Shown piece after piece: positions 35,957 through 44,537 of a DNA stretch of 64,000 nucleotides. Location of the stretch: positions 2,835,001 to 2,899,000 of the forward strand of contig NZ_JAUSXC010000001.1 of the NCBI RefSeq assembly GCF_030823405.1, in the 5' to 3' direction. Made by a program: the position numbers and the translations under genes. A model generated the notes under the pieces. That model was given only the letters and a program-made list of their open reading frames with translations. It did not search any database and was not told the DNA's origin. Position 1 is the first letter of the stretch. Every line of letters begins with the position of its first letter. This DNA comes from Chryseobacterium ginsenosidimutans (GTDB lineage: Bacteria; Bacteroidota; Bacteroidia; Flavobacteriales; Weeksellaceae).

Positions 35957-36026
35957 GCAGCCCGACCTGAGTGGAGCTCTTTTTGTGGAACAAAAAAGCG
36001 GGAACGGAGGGCGGATAAAGCTGCCC
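35957..36026 (+). repeat. Dispersed palindromic repeat, family A, copy 3
   Basis: It begins GCAGCCCGACCTGAGTGGAG and ends GGCGGATAAAGCTGCCC; same orientation and end sequences as 11262-11340 and 23670-23754. It is in the gap between the GH97 stop and the GH115 start. Confidence 0.75.
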
Positions 36027-36040
36027 AGATCATTCTTGTC

Positions 36041-37984
36041 TTAATTCTTCAACACAAATCCGCCATTCGACTGAATTTCAATCTCATACACTCCTTTTTT
36101 ATTAATGAAAACCTGTTTTATAAAAGTATTTCCTACTTTATCATCATTAATGAGCTCAACATTCTTTCCTGTCAACATCGGGAGGTTTAGTGTAAGTTTT
36201 TTAGAGGTTTTCTCTGCATTAATGCCTGCGACATACCATTTATCCTGATGTCTTCTTGCAATCACCGAATATTTTCCGGGATAACCGTCTATGAAAACCG
36301 TCTCGTCCCAAAGTGTGGGAACTTCTTTCATAAAATCCAGCTGAAATTTCGGAGCATCGGTCAGGTTATTGGGCATTACCGCAAACATCTGAACAGGGTT
36401 CTGAAAAAGAACGGCTGTCGCCAGTTGGAAACCGTCTGTAGTATGTCTTTTATTTTTTTCTTTGTTGGATTTAGTCAAAAATTTATTCAGAAAAGTTCCA
36501 CCAAATTCCATACTTCCCACTGTATTTCGAATGAATGGATGCAAAGTCGCAAAAAATGCTTCCTGCTTGCGGACATCTTCAGAAAAATAAAGCATTTCCG
36601 AGGCTAAAACAGATTCGCTTCCAGCATAATTCGGGTACATTATTTCCCAGCCTTTCGGTAAAGTAGCGCCGTGGAAAATAATGGTTAATCCAAAATCATT
36701 GGCATCAGACAAAATATCTTCGTAAAGACGCATCGTTTCTTGTTTGTCACCACCAAAAAAGTCGACTTTCAGACCTTTTACTCCGATTTCTTTCAGCCAT
36801 TTCATTTCTTTTTTGCGTTCTACGGAACTGCTCATTTTATTTCTTGGTCCCATTGGCGCATCATTTGCAGCTCCGTTGGAGTTATACCAAAGCATCACAC
36901 CCACATTCTTAGATTTTGCATATTGAACGAGTTCTTTCATTCTCTCTTTCCCAATATTTTTATCCCAAAGCGCATCAATTAAAATGTATTCATAACCAAG
37001 TTTTGACGCTAAATCAATAAAATGAGTTTGGTCATCATAGTTCATACTGTTGTCCTGCCATAGAATCCAGCTCCACGTGGATTTTCCGAATTGATATTTC
37101 TGCGATGGCTCGTAAAGGGGTTCTACCACATCAAAAGGAATGGTTGTTTCAACGATTGGTTTCAACGAATCTCCAATGGTAATGGTTCTCCAAGGTGTTT
37201 TTCCCGGAAGAGAAATCGCTGCTCCGGAACTTCCGAAACCATTGTTTTCAGCCATATTCGGATAAGCAACTTGGTATAGATCTTTTTCTGAAGTGTTATC
37301 CAGATGAGAAGCACAATACAAACTGCTGACTCCAGTTTCCGAAAGTAAAAGCCAGCCATCGTTTCCGATATGAAAAAGCCCCGGAAAAACGTAACCATAA
37401 TCAGTTTTTGTTCCTAATTCCGCATCAGCTTTGTAGCCGCTTTCATAGCTTGGTGCAGTGCGTGCAAAACCACTCATTGGCTTCATCATCGGTGAAAGAA
37501 ATGTTGTCGTCTGACTTGGAAATCGATATCCTGTAACTTCCGACCGTACTATAACACTGAAACGGTCTTTCATCGGCAGAATCTCATATCTGAATGCAAT
37601 ATTATTATTACTTACCTGAAATTCAATTCCAATATTGAATTGGTCTGCATTGGCAAAATTGACAGTCAGCGTATTTGCTTTGTACTCAACTTCAGATTTT
37701 TTGATTTTTTCGTTGCTGTATTTTTTGGAAATAAAATCTTTTTTGCTGTTGATGAATTTTAAATTCTTAGAAAAATCTGATTCATTGGTAACTAAACCCA
37801 ATGGAGATTTTTCAAGCATTATTTTTCCTTGAAAAGTCACGGAATACAATGCTTTTCCTTCTTCTGAAAATACATTCAGTTTCAGCTTTCCGTCCGGACT
37901 TGAAACCTCAGCAACCTGTGCTTTAAGTTTTGATAAAAAACAGAAGCTTATGAATAATATAGATAAAAGTGTAAATTTTTTCAT
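36041..37984 (-). CDS. GH97 alpha-glycosidase (alpha-galactosidase-like)
   Basis: A 647-residue secreted protein (signal MKKFTLLSILFISFCFLSKLKA). An N-terminal beta-sandwich (to about 290) precedes the barrel with STWSWILWQDNSMNYDDQ, YILIDALWDKNIGKERM, GVMLWYNSNGA and GLKVDFFGGDKQETM. A C-terminal beta domain follows. In GH97 the retaining branch (alpha-galactosidases) has an Asp nucleophile on a strand like KVDFF, whereas inverting alpha-glucosidases (SusB) have Glu bases elsewhere. This points to a retaining alpha-galactosidase or related activity, but the substrate is an inference. Galactose is a known minor side chain of complex xylans. Confidence 0.88.
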   Translation of the reverse strand: MKKFTLLSILFISFCFLSKLKAQVAEVSSPDGKLKLNVFSEEGKALYSVTFQGKIMLEKSPLGLVTNESDFSKNLKFINSKKDFISKKYSNEKIKKSEVEYKANTLTVNFANADQFNIGIEFQVSNNNIAFRYEILPMKDRFSVIVRSEVTGYRFPSQTTTFLSPMMKPMSGFARTAPSYESGYKADAELGTKTDYGYVFPGLFHIGNDGWLLLSETGVSSLYCASHLDNTSEKDLYQVAYPNMAENNGFGSSGAAISLPGKTPWRTITIGDSLKPIVETTIPFDVVEPLYEPSQKYQFGKSTWSWILWQDNSMNYDDQTHFIDLASKLGYEYILIDALWDKNIGKERMKELVQYAKSKNVGVMLWYNSNGAANDAPMGPRNKMSSSVERKKEMKWLKEIGVKGLKVDFFGGDKQETMRLYEDILSDANDFGLTIIFHGATLPKGWEIMYPNYAGSESVLASEMLYFSEDVRKQEAFFATLHPFIRNTVGSMEFGGTFLNKFLTKSNKEKNKRHTTDGFQLATAVLFQNPVQMFAVMPNNLTDAPKFQLDFMKEVPTLWDETVFIDGYPGKYSVIARRHQDKWYVAGINAEKTSKKLTLNLPMLTGKNVELINDDKVGNTFIKQVFINKKGVYEIEIQSNGGFVLKN

Positions 37985-37990
37985 TCTGAT

Positions 37991-39364
37991 TTATTTTGAA
38001 AACATCCAATAATCGAAAAACATAATGTCTTTTTCCGCTTTACCATTAAACACGAAAAAAAGATTATGAATACCTGTAATTTTGTTGGTTACATTAATTT
38101 TCACCGTTTCAAAACGGTCGTCGCCACCAGTCATCGGAGTTTTTATGGTTCCGACAATTGGTCCTTCTAAACTGTCTAAACGAATGTCCATTGTTACACC
38201 GCTGTTATGAGTAGTTCCAACTCTTGCAGAAAAATTTGTTGCACCTTCTTTTCCAAAATCAACATTTTTTACACTTGAGTAAGCACCATTTTTCTTGGCT
38301 TTGATGAAAACTCCGGCAACTTTATTTTGATAAGATTTCACATTTTCTGACCACGAAATCATCTCCGCCTGATTGAATGCGTAAGGATTAATGGTTGCAA
38401 TAGCTTTGGAAATTCCGCTAGTCATTTTGAAAGGTGAAATAGAGCCATCTTTATTAAATTTTAATTCCTGAACGCTTACCGAACGTGTGAATCCACTTCC
38501 ACCCGGTAAAGCACCATTGTGATAAAAAAAATAGGTTTTCCCTCTAAAATCAATCACACCGGGATGATTGGTAAAAGATTTTCCTTCTGCAGGCATTATG
38601 ATTCCGCCATATTTCCACGGACCTTGCGGACTTTTGCTGGTGGAATAGCCGATAAATTCTGGTAATGCACCGCCCGGCCAAAAAAGATAATAGAGATTTT
38701 TCCGTTTGTACAACCACGGACCTTCTTCGTATTTTGTGGGTCTTTCAGGATTGCCTTCCCGTTTTCCGAAAGATTCTTCGGTCATCGGAACCTCAACAAT
38801 ATCGCCGGAATAAGAAATCATATTATCATTCAGTTTTACATATTTAAGTTTTGGATTTCCCCAATATAAATGCGTCTGACCATCATCATCAAGGAAAACC
38901 GTCGGGTCGATATCTCCCCATTCACTCTGAACCAAAGGTTTTCCCAGCGGGTCGTGAAACGGACCAAACGGACTGTCGGCAACTGCCACTCCAATTGCGC
39001 CTTTGTTATTGGTTTTGGAAATCATCGGGACGTACATAAAGAATTTTCCGTTTCTTTCGATGCACTGCGCTGCCCAAGCATCACGTTTTGCCCAATCAAA
39101 ATCGTTATAAGAAAGTATCACGCCGTGATCTGTCCAATTGACCATATCATTGGTGGAAAACAGTTTCCAGTCGTTCATTGTGAACCAGGTAGAATCGTCC
39201 TCGTCGTGGCTGGTGTACACATACAAACGGTCATTATAGACCATCGGAGCTGGGTCTGCAGTATAAACAGTTTGAATGATGGGATTTTGTGCAGATAAAA
39301 TTCCACCATAGCAAATCAGCAGACCATTGAGTATTATTTTTAGGGTGTTTTTTTTCATTTTCAT
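37991..39364 (-). CDS. GH43 glycosidase with C-terminal CBM6-like domain (tandem copy 1)
   Basis: A 457-residue secreted enzyme (signal [26 protein letters not shown]). The beta-propeller has the base Asp in [24 protein letters not shown], the second Asp in [28 protein letters not shown] and the acid Glu in [16 protein letters not shown]. From about residue 325 a CBM6-like beta-sandwich follows ([28 protein letters not shown]). It closely matches the next gene in order, N-terminal motif and domain layout, so the two are tandem duplicates. They resemble subfamily 29 arabinofuranosidases/xylosidases (subfamily from memory). Confidence 0.9.
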   Translation of the reverse strand: MKMKKNTLKIILNGLLICYGGILSAQNPIIQTVYTADPAPMVYNDRLYVYTSHDEDDSTWFTMNDWKLFSTNDMVNWTDHGVILSYNDFDWAKRDAWAAQCIERNGKFFMYVPMISKTNNKGAIGVAVADSPFGPFHDPLGKPLVQSEWGDIDPTVFLDDDGQTHLYWGNPKLKYVKLNDNMISYSGDIVEVPMTEESFGKREGNPERPTKYEEGPWLYKRKNLYYLFWPGGALPEFIGYSTSKSPQGPWKYGGIIMPAEGKSFTNHPGVIDFRGKTYFFYHNGALPGGSGFTRSVSVQELKFNKDGSISPFKMTSGISKAIATINPYAFNQAEMISWSENVKSYQNKVAGVFIKAKKNGAYSSVKNVDFGKEGATNFSARVGTTHNSGVTMDIRLDSLEGPIVGTIKTPMTGGDDRFETVKINVTNKITGIHNLFFVFNGKAEKDIMFFDYWMFSK

Positions 39365-39389
39365 AGCAATTTGACTTTAAAAATTGACT

Positions 39390-40781
39390 TTAATTTGAAC
39401 TGAATTTCCACCAATCAAAGTAGAAAAGGTCTTTGTTTCCTTTAAAAACGAAATATAAATCGTGAACACCTTTTATATTTTTTACTGGGGATTTTATGGT
39501 TTTAAAAACGTCGCCTTCAGCCTTTCTGGTTACCTGAACGGTTCCTAATATCGGTCCGTCCACCGCATCGGTATGGATTTCTATAGTTCCACTATTTATT
39601 GAAGCAATAGAAACTTCCAAAAATTTGGTTCCTTTGGAAAAATCAACGCCCTGAACTTTGAGGTAATCGCCATTGTTAATAGATGAAACCACCATTCGGT
39701 CAGTAATTTTCTTGCCGGTGTCGTAAGGATTATTTCTTTCCCACTCGGTCATTTTTTCTGTTTTTAAACCTTCACTAAAAGCAATCGTTTCTGCTTCTAC
39801 CTTCTCATAAGGATTCATTGTTGTGATTCTTTTCACGCCTTCAGGATTCCAAAAAGGTAATTTTTGAATCGTACCATCGGCATTATAAATCAATTCGCTC
39901 ACACAGATGGAACGGCGCTCGTAATGCTTACTTATCGTTTGTTTTCCGAGATTGTAATTGAAACCAAAAACGTAAGATTTTCCTTTGTAATCAATGATTC
40001 CGGGATGATTTCCGTTGGAGCGTTTGTCGCTGTCCATAATCATTCCTTTGTATTCCCACGGACCGGTTGCTGACTTCCCCATTACATAACCGATTCCTTC
40101 GGGACAGCACGTTGAGGCATATGCCATATAATAATTTCCGGTTCGTTTCCACGCCCAAGGTCCTTCCTGATAATGAAACGGATCTGGCGAACCTTTGACT
40201 TTGGCAATGGATGGGTCTTTTACAACAGGTCCATCTACGGAAATCATATCTTTATTAAGTTTTACGTACCATAAATTAGGATTTCCCCAATACAGATAAG
40301 CCTGTCCATCGTCATCAATGAGAACGGTCGGATCGATATCGTCACCTGAATTTTTAACTAAAGGTTTGCCGATAGGATCTTTGAACGGACCATAAGGACT
40401 GTCGGCTACCAAAACACCGATTCCTCTCTGTCCGGGCATCGGGCAATACATATAAAACTTGCCGTTTCTTTCTATAACCTGAGGCGCCCAAGCTCCGTTT
40501 TCCGGGTCTGTCCATTTGAAATCTTTTAAGGAAGCCACAACACCGTGGTCGGTCCAATTGACCATATCAGTCGAAGTGTACAGCAACCAATCTTTCATCT
40601 TAAATCCGAACGCATCATCTTCGTCGTGACTGGTGTACAGAAAAACGGTGTCTTTGTAAACCATTGGCGCAGGATCAGCCGTGAATTTGGTCTGAATGAT
40701 GGGATTTTGGGCAGAAAGCGAAAATCCTGTCAGTATCAACCCGATATGTAAAATATATTTAAAAACTGTTTTCTTAATCAT
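39390..40781 (-). CDS. GH43 glycosidase with C-terminal CBM6-like domain (tandem copy 2)
   Basis: A 463-residue paralogue of the neighbour, with a signal peptide (MIKKTVFKYILHIGLILTGFSLSAQ). Catalytic acids are in [52 protein letters not shown] and YQEGPWAWKRTGNYYMAYAS. It carries a distinctive ASTCCPEGIGY segment and a CBM6-like tail (KVEAETIAFSEGLKT, VDFSKGTKFLEVSIAS). Only 25 bases separate it from copy 1. Probably removes arabinose or xylose side units from arabinoxylan. Confidence 0.9.
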   Translation of the reverse strand: MIKKTVFKYILHIGLILTGFSLSAQNPIIQTKFTADPAPMVYKDTVFLYTSHDEDDAFGFKMKDWLLYTSTDMVNWTDHGVVASLKDFKWTDPENGAWAPQVIERNGKFYMYCPMPGQRGIGVLVADSPYGPFKDPIGKPLVKNSGDDIDPTVLIDDDGQAYLYWGNPNLWYVKLNKDMISVDGPVVKDPSIAKVKGSPDPFHYQEGPWAWKRTGNYYMAYASTCCPEGIGYVMGKSATGPWEYKGMIMDSDKRSNGNHPGIIDYKGKSYVFGFNYNLGKQTISKHYERRSICVSELIYNADGTIQKLPFWNPEGVKRITTMNPYEKVEAETIAFSEGLKTEKMTEWERNNPYDTGKKITDRMVVSSINNGDYLKVQGVDFSKGTKFLEVSIASINSGTIEIHTDAVDGPILGTVQVTRKAEGDVFKTIKSPVKNIKGVHDLYFVFKGNKDLFYFDWWKFSSN

Positions 40782-40797
40782 AATCAGTTTTTTTTAA

Positions 40798-41916
40798 TTA
40801 ATATTTAATGATTTGTTCTGTCCACGTTGGACCATCGATATAAAACATTCCGTCTTTGTAATGTACCGGCTCGATTCCCATTTGCGGACCTAACTCCCAA
40901 GGCTGAAAAGTCTGACTGTACGGATACGGTCTTTTTTCATACATAAAATAATGGCAGGAATTCCAGAGATTTCCATCTGGACCGATGAACAAAGCGTTGT
41001 GTCCGGTTTCCTGGTAAGGGTCTTCGGTATCGGTGAAGAAAAGATTTTCGTAACCGTTTTCTTTTGCCATTTCTGTTCGGTAACCTTTTTTTCGAGTTCC
41101 GAAAATCGGCTCAGGCGATGCCAATTCCCAAGGTCCTAGAGGTGATTTTGATTTTAATAAACCAACTTCATAACCTCGTGTCCAGGTGGAGAAAAACATA
41201 AAGTAGGTTCCTTCTTTTTTAATCACGAAAGGCCCTTCGATTCCACCAACCATCCATTCTGGCCAGCCTGGTTGTTTTTTATCTAGAAATTTCTGAATAG
41301 GAGTCGTTAACTTTCCGGTCTTCAAATCAATTTTAGCCTGAAAAAGTCCGTTACCACTGCAATAGAGATAAACCTGTCCGTCTTCATCTTCAAATAAGGT
41401 AGAATCATTGTTATATTGAGGTGTCAAAGGACCATTGACCAATTTATAAGGACCTGTTACTTTATCTGCTGAAAACAACCAAACGCTGTGCGTCGCCATT
41501 CCTTTCGGGTCTTCTTTGGTTACTTTTCCGCTGTTCACAGTAAGCCAATATTTCCCTTGAATAAAATGAATTTCGGGAGCCCAGAATCTTCCATTGTAGG
41601 GCGTATCTTTCGGAAGTTTTTTGGCATCAATGATAAAAGAATGCTGCTTCCAGTTGATTAAATCTTTAGAAACCAACATTCGGACACCGGGATTCTGACC
41701 TGTCCAAACCGGATTTGACGTTCCTACGCAATACCACAGATCATCTACTTTGATGATGAAATGGTCGCGCATTGAAATCGCTGAATCTCTTGTTATTGGG
41801 TTGGTATATCGAAATTCTTTCTGGACAGAAACTTTATCTTTTTGATTCTGTGCAAAACTCAAATTCGTTGCGGAAATGAGTGAAAATAACGTTAAAAATA
41901 ATTTGGAAATATTCAT
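40798..41916 (-). CDS. GH43-family glycosidase, secreted
   Basis: A 372-residue protein with signal MNISKLFLTLFSLISATNLSFAQ. GH43 acids: Asp in SISMRDHFIIKVDDLWY, Asp in NNDSTLFEDEDGQVYLYCSGNG and Glu in GGIEGPFVIKKEGTYFMFFSTW. The opening SMRDHFI is unlike the classic DP motif of the other GH43 genes here, so it belongs to another subfamily. No binding module. It lies 11 bases downstream of the second GH115 gene, so the activities may be used together on glucuronate-rich side chains. Confidence 0.87.
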   Translation of the reverse strand: MNISKLFLTLFSLISATNLSFAQNQKDKVSVQKEFRYTNPITRDSAISMRDHFIIKVDDLWYCVGTSNPVWTGQNPGVRMLVSKDLINWKQHSFIIDAKKLPKDTPYNGRFWAPEIHFIQGKYWLTVNSGKVTKEDPKGMATHSVWLFSADKVTGPYKLVNGPLTPQYNNDSTLFEDEDGQVYLYCSGNGLFQAKIDLKTGKLTTPIQKFLDKKQPGWPEWMVGGIEGPFVIKKEGTYFMFFSTWTRGYEVGLLKSKSPLGPWELASPEPIFGTRKKGYRTEMAKENGYENLFFTDTEDPYQETGHNALFIGPDGNLWNSCHYFMYEKRPYPYSQTFQPWELGPQMGIEPVHYKDGMFYIDGPTWTEQIIKY

Positions 41917-41927
41917 AGAATTTGGTT

Positions 41928-44498
41928 TTATCGGTTTTTAGGACTTTCGGGCATTTTCAGATAGGTTTCTTCGTAACCTCCATTGTCAATTACAATTTTA
42001 TACAAAACAATTCCCGGATCTAATGGTTCAATTATCAAATTATACAATCCGTTTTCATTTGTAGGAAGGGTAAATATTTCCGTTTTTTCAATCAGTCTTG
42101 ATGCAGAGGTCGGATACATTTTGGTATAATTATTTGCCCAAGTCAAATCCTGATTGATGCCGATGGTTTTAGGATTATTCTCATCAAAAAAAGCTTTTAT
42201 ACTGTGACCATCTTTTTTGAACGGAAGCGTAGAATCAAAGAAGAAATGAACTTTTACAGTGGAAGGATTATTTTTTAATTTGAATTGATATTTAATGGAA
42301 GAACCGTCTGTTTTCTCGGTGTAAGGCATCAAGGCGATTCCGGAAAGTGTTCTTCCCAAATCTGGAATGACTGTCCATTTTGTATTTGCCGAAGCTTTAA
42401 CATCGAAAAAATGTTCTGCCTCCATCGCAACCACGCCATTTTTTTCTTCAAAAATATAACCACCTGTTTTTGTTTCTTCAGGTGTGATTCTGTAAACGGT
42501 TGGTTTGATATTTCCTTCTTTCGGCTCATCCCACGATTTGTAACCAATATGAGTTTGGTCCATCATATGGTTCCATTTTCCACCGGAAATATTCAGGTTG
42601 TAATCTTTGGTGTATTCGGCATCTCTGGCGAAACATTCATCGGAATAATCTGCCCAATAGTTGGCTTTCAGGTCTTTTTCCTCTGCCAGTTTATGATTCA
42701 TTGCAACTGAATAATACATATCGTAGATGTTTGCCATCGCACGAACGGGATGCAAAACAATCTGCTTATAAGTGTCTTTGTAAGCTTCATCTAAGGTCAA
42801 AAACTGCCTTAAGGCTCTTGTTTCCAAAGTCAAATACGAATCTCTTACCTGCAAAAATTCTCCGCTTTGAAGGTTGTAGGTTTTGTGGTTCATCATTTCT
42901 GCGGAAACCCTTGAGTTATATTTACAGTATAGATTAATAATTTCTGCAATTTCTTTCGCATTAGTCTTTCCAAAATGATCTTCTGCAAATTTCACCGAGT
43001 AATTATTTAAATTATCTTGGGTAAATGAAGTTGGATTCCACGCCATATTCAGGAAGAAATCCATCGGATATTCGTTGGGTTTCAAATCTCCGACATTCAG
43101 AATCCAGATTTTATCAACGCCGTAACTGTAAGTCAACTGCAACTGTTCCCACATATGCGGAATCTGCGTCATATTCAGCCATTGATACGCTCTCGGCGCA
43201 CCGTGTAAATCGACGTGGTAATACATTCCGTAACCGCCGGGATGCTTTTTCGCACCGAGATAAGGCAATCGGCGGACATTTCCCCAATTGTCGTCACACA
43301 GCAAAATCGTCATATCATCCGGAACCTTCATTCCCTGGTCGTAATAATCTAAAACTTCGCTGTACAAAGCCCAAAGCTGAGGTGTTTCTTTTGCAGGTCT
43401 TTTGGTAACTTTCTCAATTATTTTTCGCTGATCCTGCATAATTTTCTCCAACAATTTGAAGTTGGCTTCGGCACTTCCCAAATCGCTCATCGGTTCGTCG
43501 CCATCGCCACGCATTCCCATTGTTACTAAATTGTCGTAATTTTTATTCCGGCTGAATCCATCTTCCCAGAATTTCAGAAGCGCATCTTTATTGGTATGGT
43601 AATTCCATTCGCCGTTTCCGTATTCTTTCCGATGATTTCCCCATTCTTTCTGGGCTCTCATCATCGGCTCGTGGTGCGAAGTTCCCATCACGATTCCGTA
43701 TTCGTCAGCCACTTTCGGATTAAGCGGATCGTCTTCATTAAAGGCTTTTCCCCACATTGCCGGCCATAGATAATTGGCTCTGAGACGAAGCAAAAGCTCA
43801 AACATATTCGCATACATCTTGCTGTTGATGCCTCCGAATTTGGTTCTTGCCCAGGTTCCAAAAGCCGGTTCTTCATCATTAATGAAAATCCCACGGTATT
43901 TTACTTTAGGCTCGCCAGAAGCAAAATATCCCGGAATTACGTATGCCGAAGAACGTTTTTTTACGGGAACATCATTCCAGTAATACCACGGAGAAACGCC
44001 TAATTGTTTTGATAATTCATAGATTCCATAGATGGTTCCTCTTCTGTCGCTTCCGGCGATGATGAGCTGTTTTTTGGTTTTGGATTTTGGATTTTCAACC
44101 GTTGTAATCACGAAACTTTCCCATTTTCCTTTTAAATCTTTAGCATTGATTTTTTTAGAGGAAATAAGTTTGTCAATGATTTTATTTGTTCCTAAAGTTC
44201 CGATGATGATTTCAAATTCACCTGAAGTTTCTGTGGTTGAAAGATTGGGTAATTTTCCCGTCACTTTCTGAATATCCGACTGTAAATCTTTCACAGCACG
44301 AATGACGGCAACATTTTCTGAAGAGTCGTAAAATATGTTTGTAGCATTTCCATATGATGAAACAATCGGGAAACCTCTATCATTTGAAATGATATTCTCT
44401 GTAATTCCCGAAGTTTGTTGTGCGAAGACATTTCCGTTTTGTGACAAACAGAGTATGAAGTTTACAATGAAAATTTTATACAAAGTATTTTTTAGCAT
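41928..44498 (-). CDS. GH115 alpha-glucuronidase (second copy)
   Basis: An 856-residue secreted paralogue of 33338-35866 (signal MLKNTLYKIFIVNFILCLSQ, NGNVFAQ). The same core is present: GTIYGIYELSKQLGVSPWYYWNDVPV, YRGIFINDEEPAFGTWA, NYLWPAMWGKAFNEDD, VMGTSHHEPMMRAQKEWG, VTMGMRGDGDEPM, ILLCDDNWGNVRRLPYL. The C-terminal beta domain (VAMEAEHFFDVKASANTKW) is also conserved. Divergent enough from the other copy for different side-chain preferences. Confidence 0.94.
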   Translation of the reverse strand: MLKNTLYKIFIVNFILCLSQNGNVFAQQTSGITENIISNDRGFPIVSSYGNATNIFYDSSENVAVIRAVKDLQSDIQKVTGKLPNLSTTETSGEFEIIIGTLGTNKIIDKLISSKKINAKDLKGKWESFVITTVENPKSKTKKQLIIAGSDRRGTIYGIYELSKQLGVSPWYYWNDVPVKKRSSAYVIPGYFASGEPKVKYRGIFINDEEPAFGTWARTKFGGINSKMYANMFELLLRLRANYLWPAMWGKAFNEDDPLNPKVADEYGIVMGTSHHEPMMRAQKEWGNHRKEYGNGEWNYHTNKDALLKFWEDGFSRNKNYDNLVTMGMRGDGDEPMSDLGSAEANFKLLEKIMQDQRKIIEKVTKRPAKETPQLWALYSEVLDYYDQGMKVPDDMTILLCDDNWGNVRRLPYLGAKKHPGGYGMYYHVDLHGAPRAYQWLNMTQIPHMWEQLQLTYSYGVDKIWILNVGDLKPNEYPMDFFLNMAWNPTSFTQDNLNNYSVKFAEDHFGKTNAKEIAEIINLYCKYNSRVSAEMMNHKTYNLQSGEFLQVRDSYLTLETRALRQFLTLDEAYKDTYKQIVLHPVRAMANIYDMYYSVAMNHKLAEEKDLKANYWADYSDECFARDAEYTKDYNLNISGGKWNHMMDQTHIGYKSWDEPKEGNIKPTVYRITPEETKTGGYIFEEKNGVVAMEAEHFFDVKASANTKWTVIPDLGRTLSGIALMPYTEKTDGSSIKYQFKLKNNPSTVKVHFFFDSTLPFKKDGHSIKAFFDENNPKTIGINQDLTWANNYTKMYPTSASRLIEKTEIFTLPTNENGLYNLIIEPLDPGIVLYKIVIDNGGYEETYLKMPESPKNR

Positions 44499-44537
44499 AT
44501 CTTCTTTTTTTGATTAATTCTAAAAATTCGGATTCTG

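Noticed and set aside
35895..36026. CRISPR-like array from adjacent repeats
   Set aside because: The two elements differ from each other, occur once each here and have no regular spacers or cas genes.
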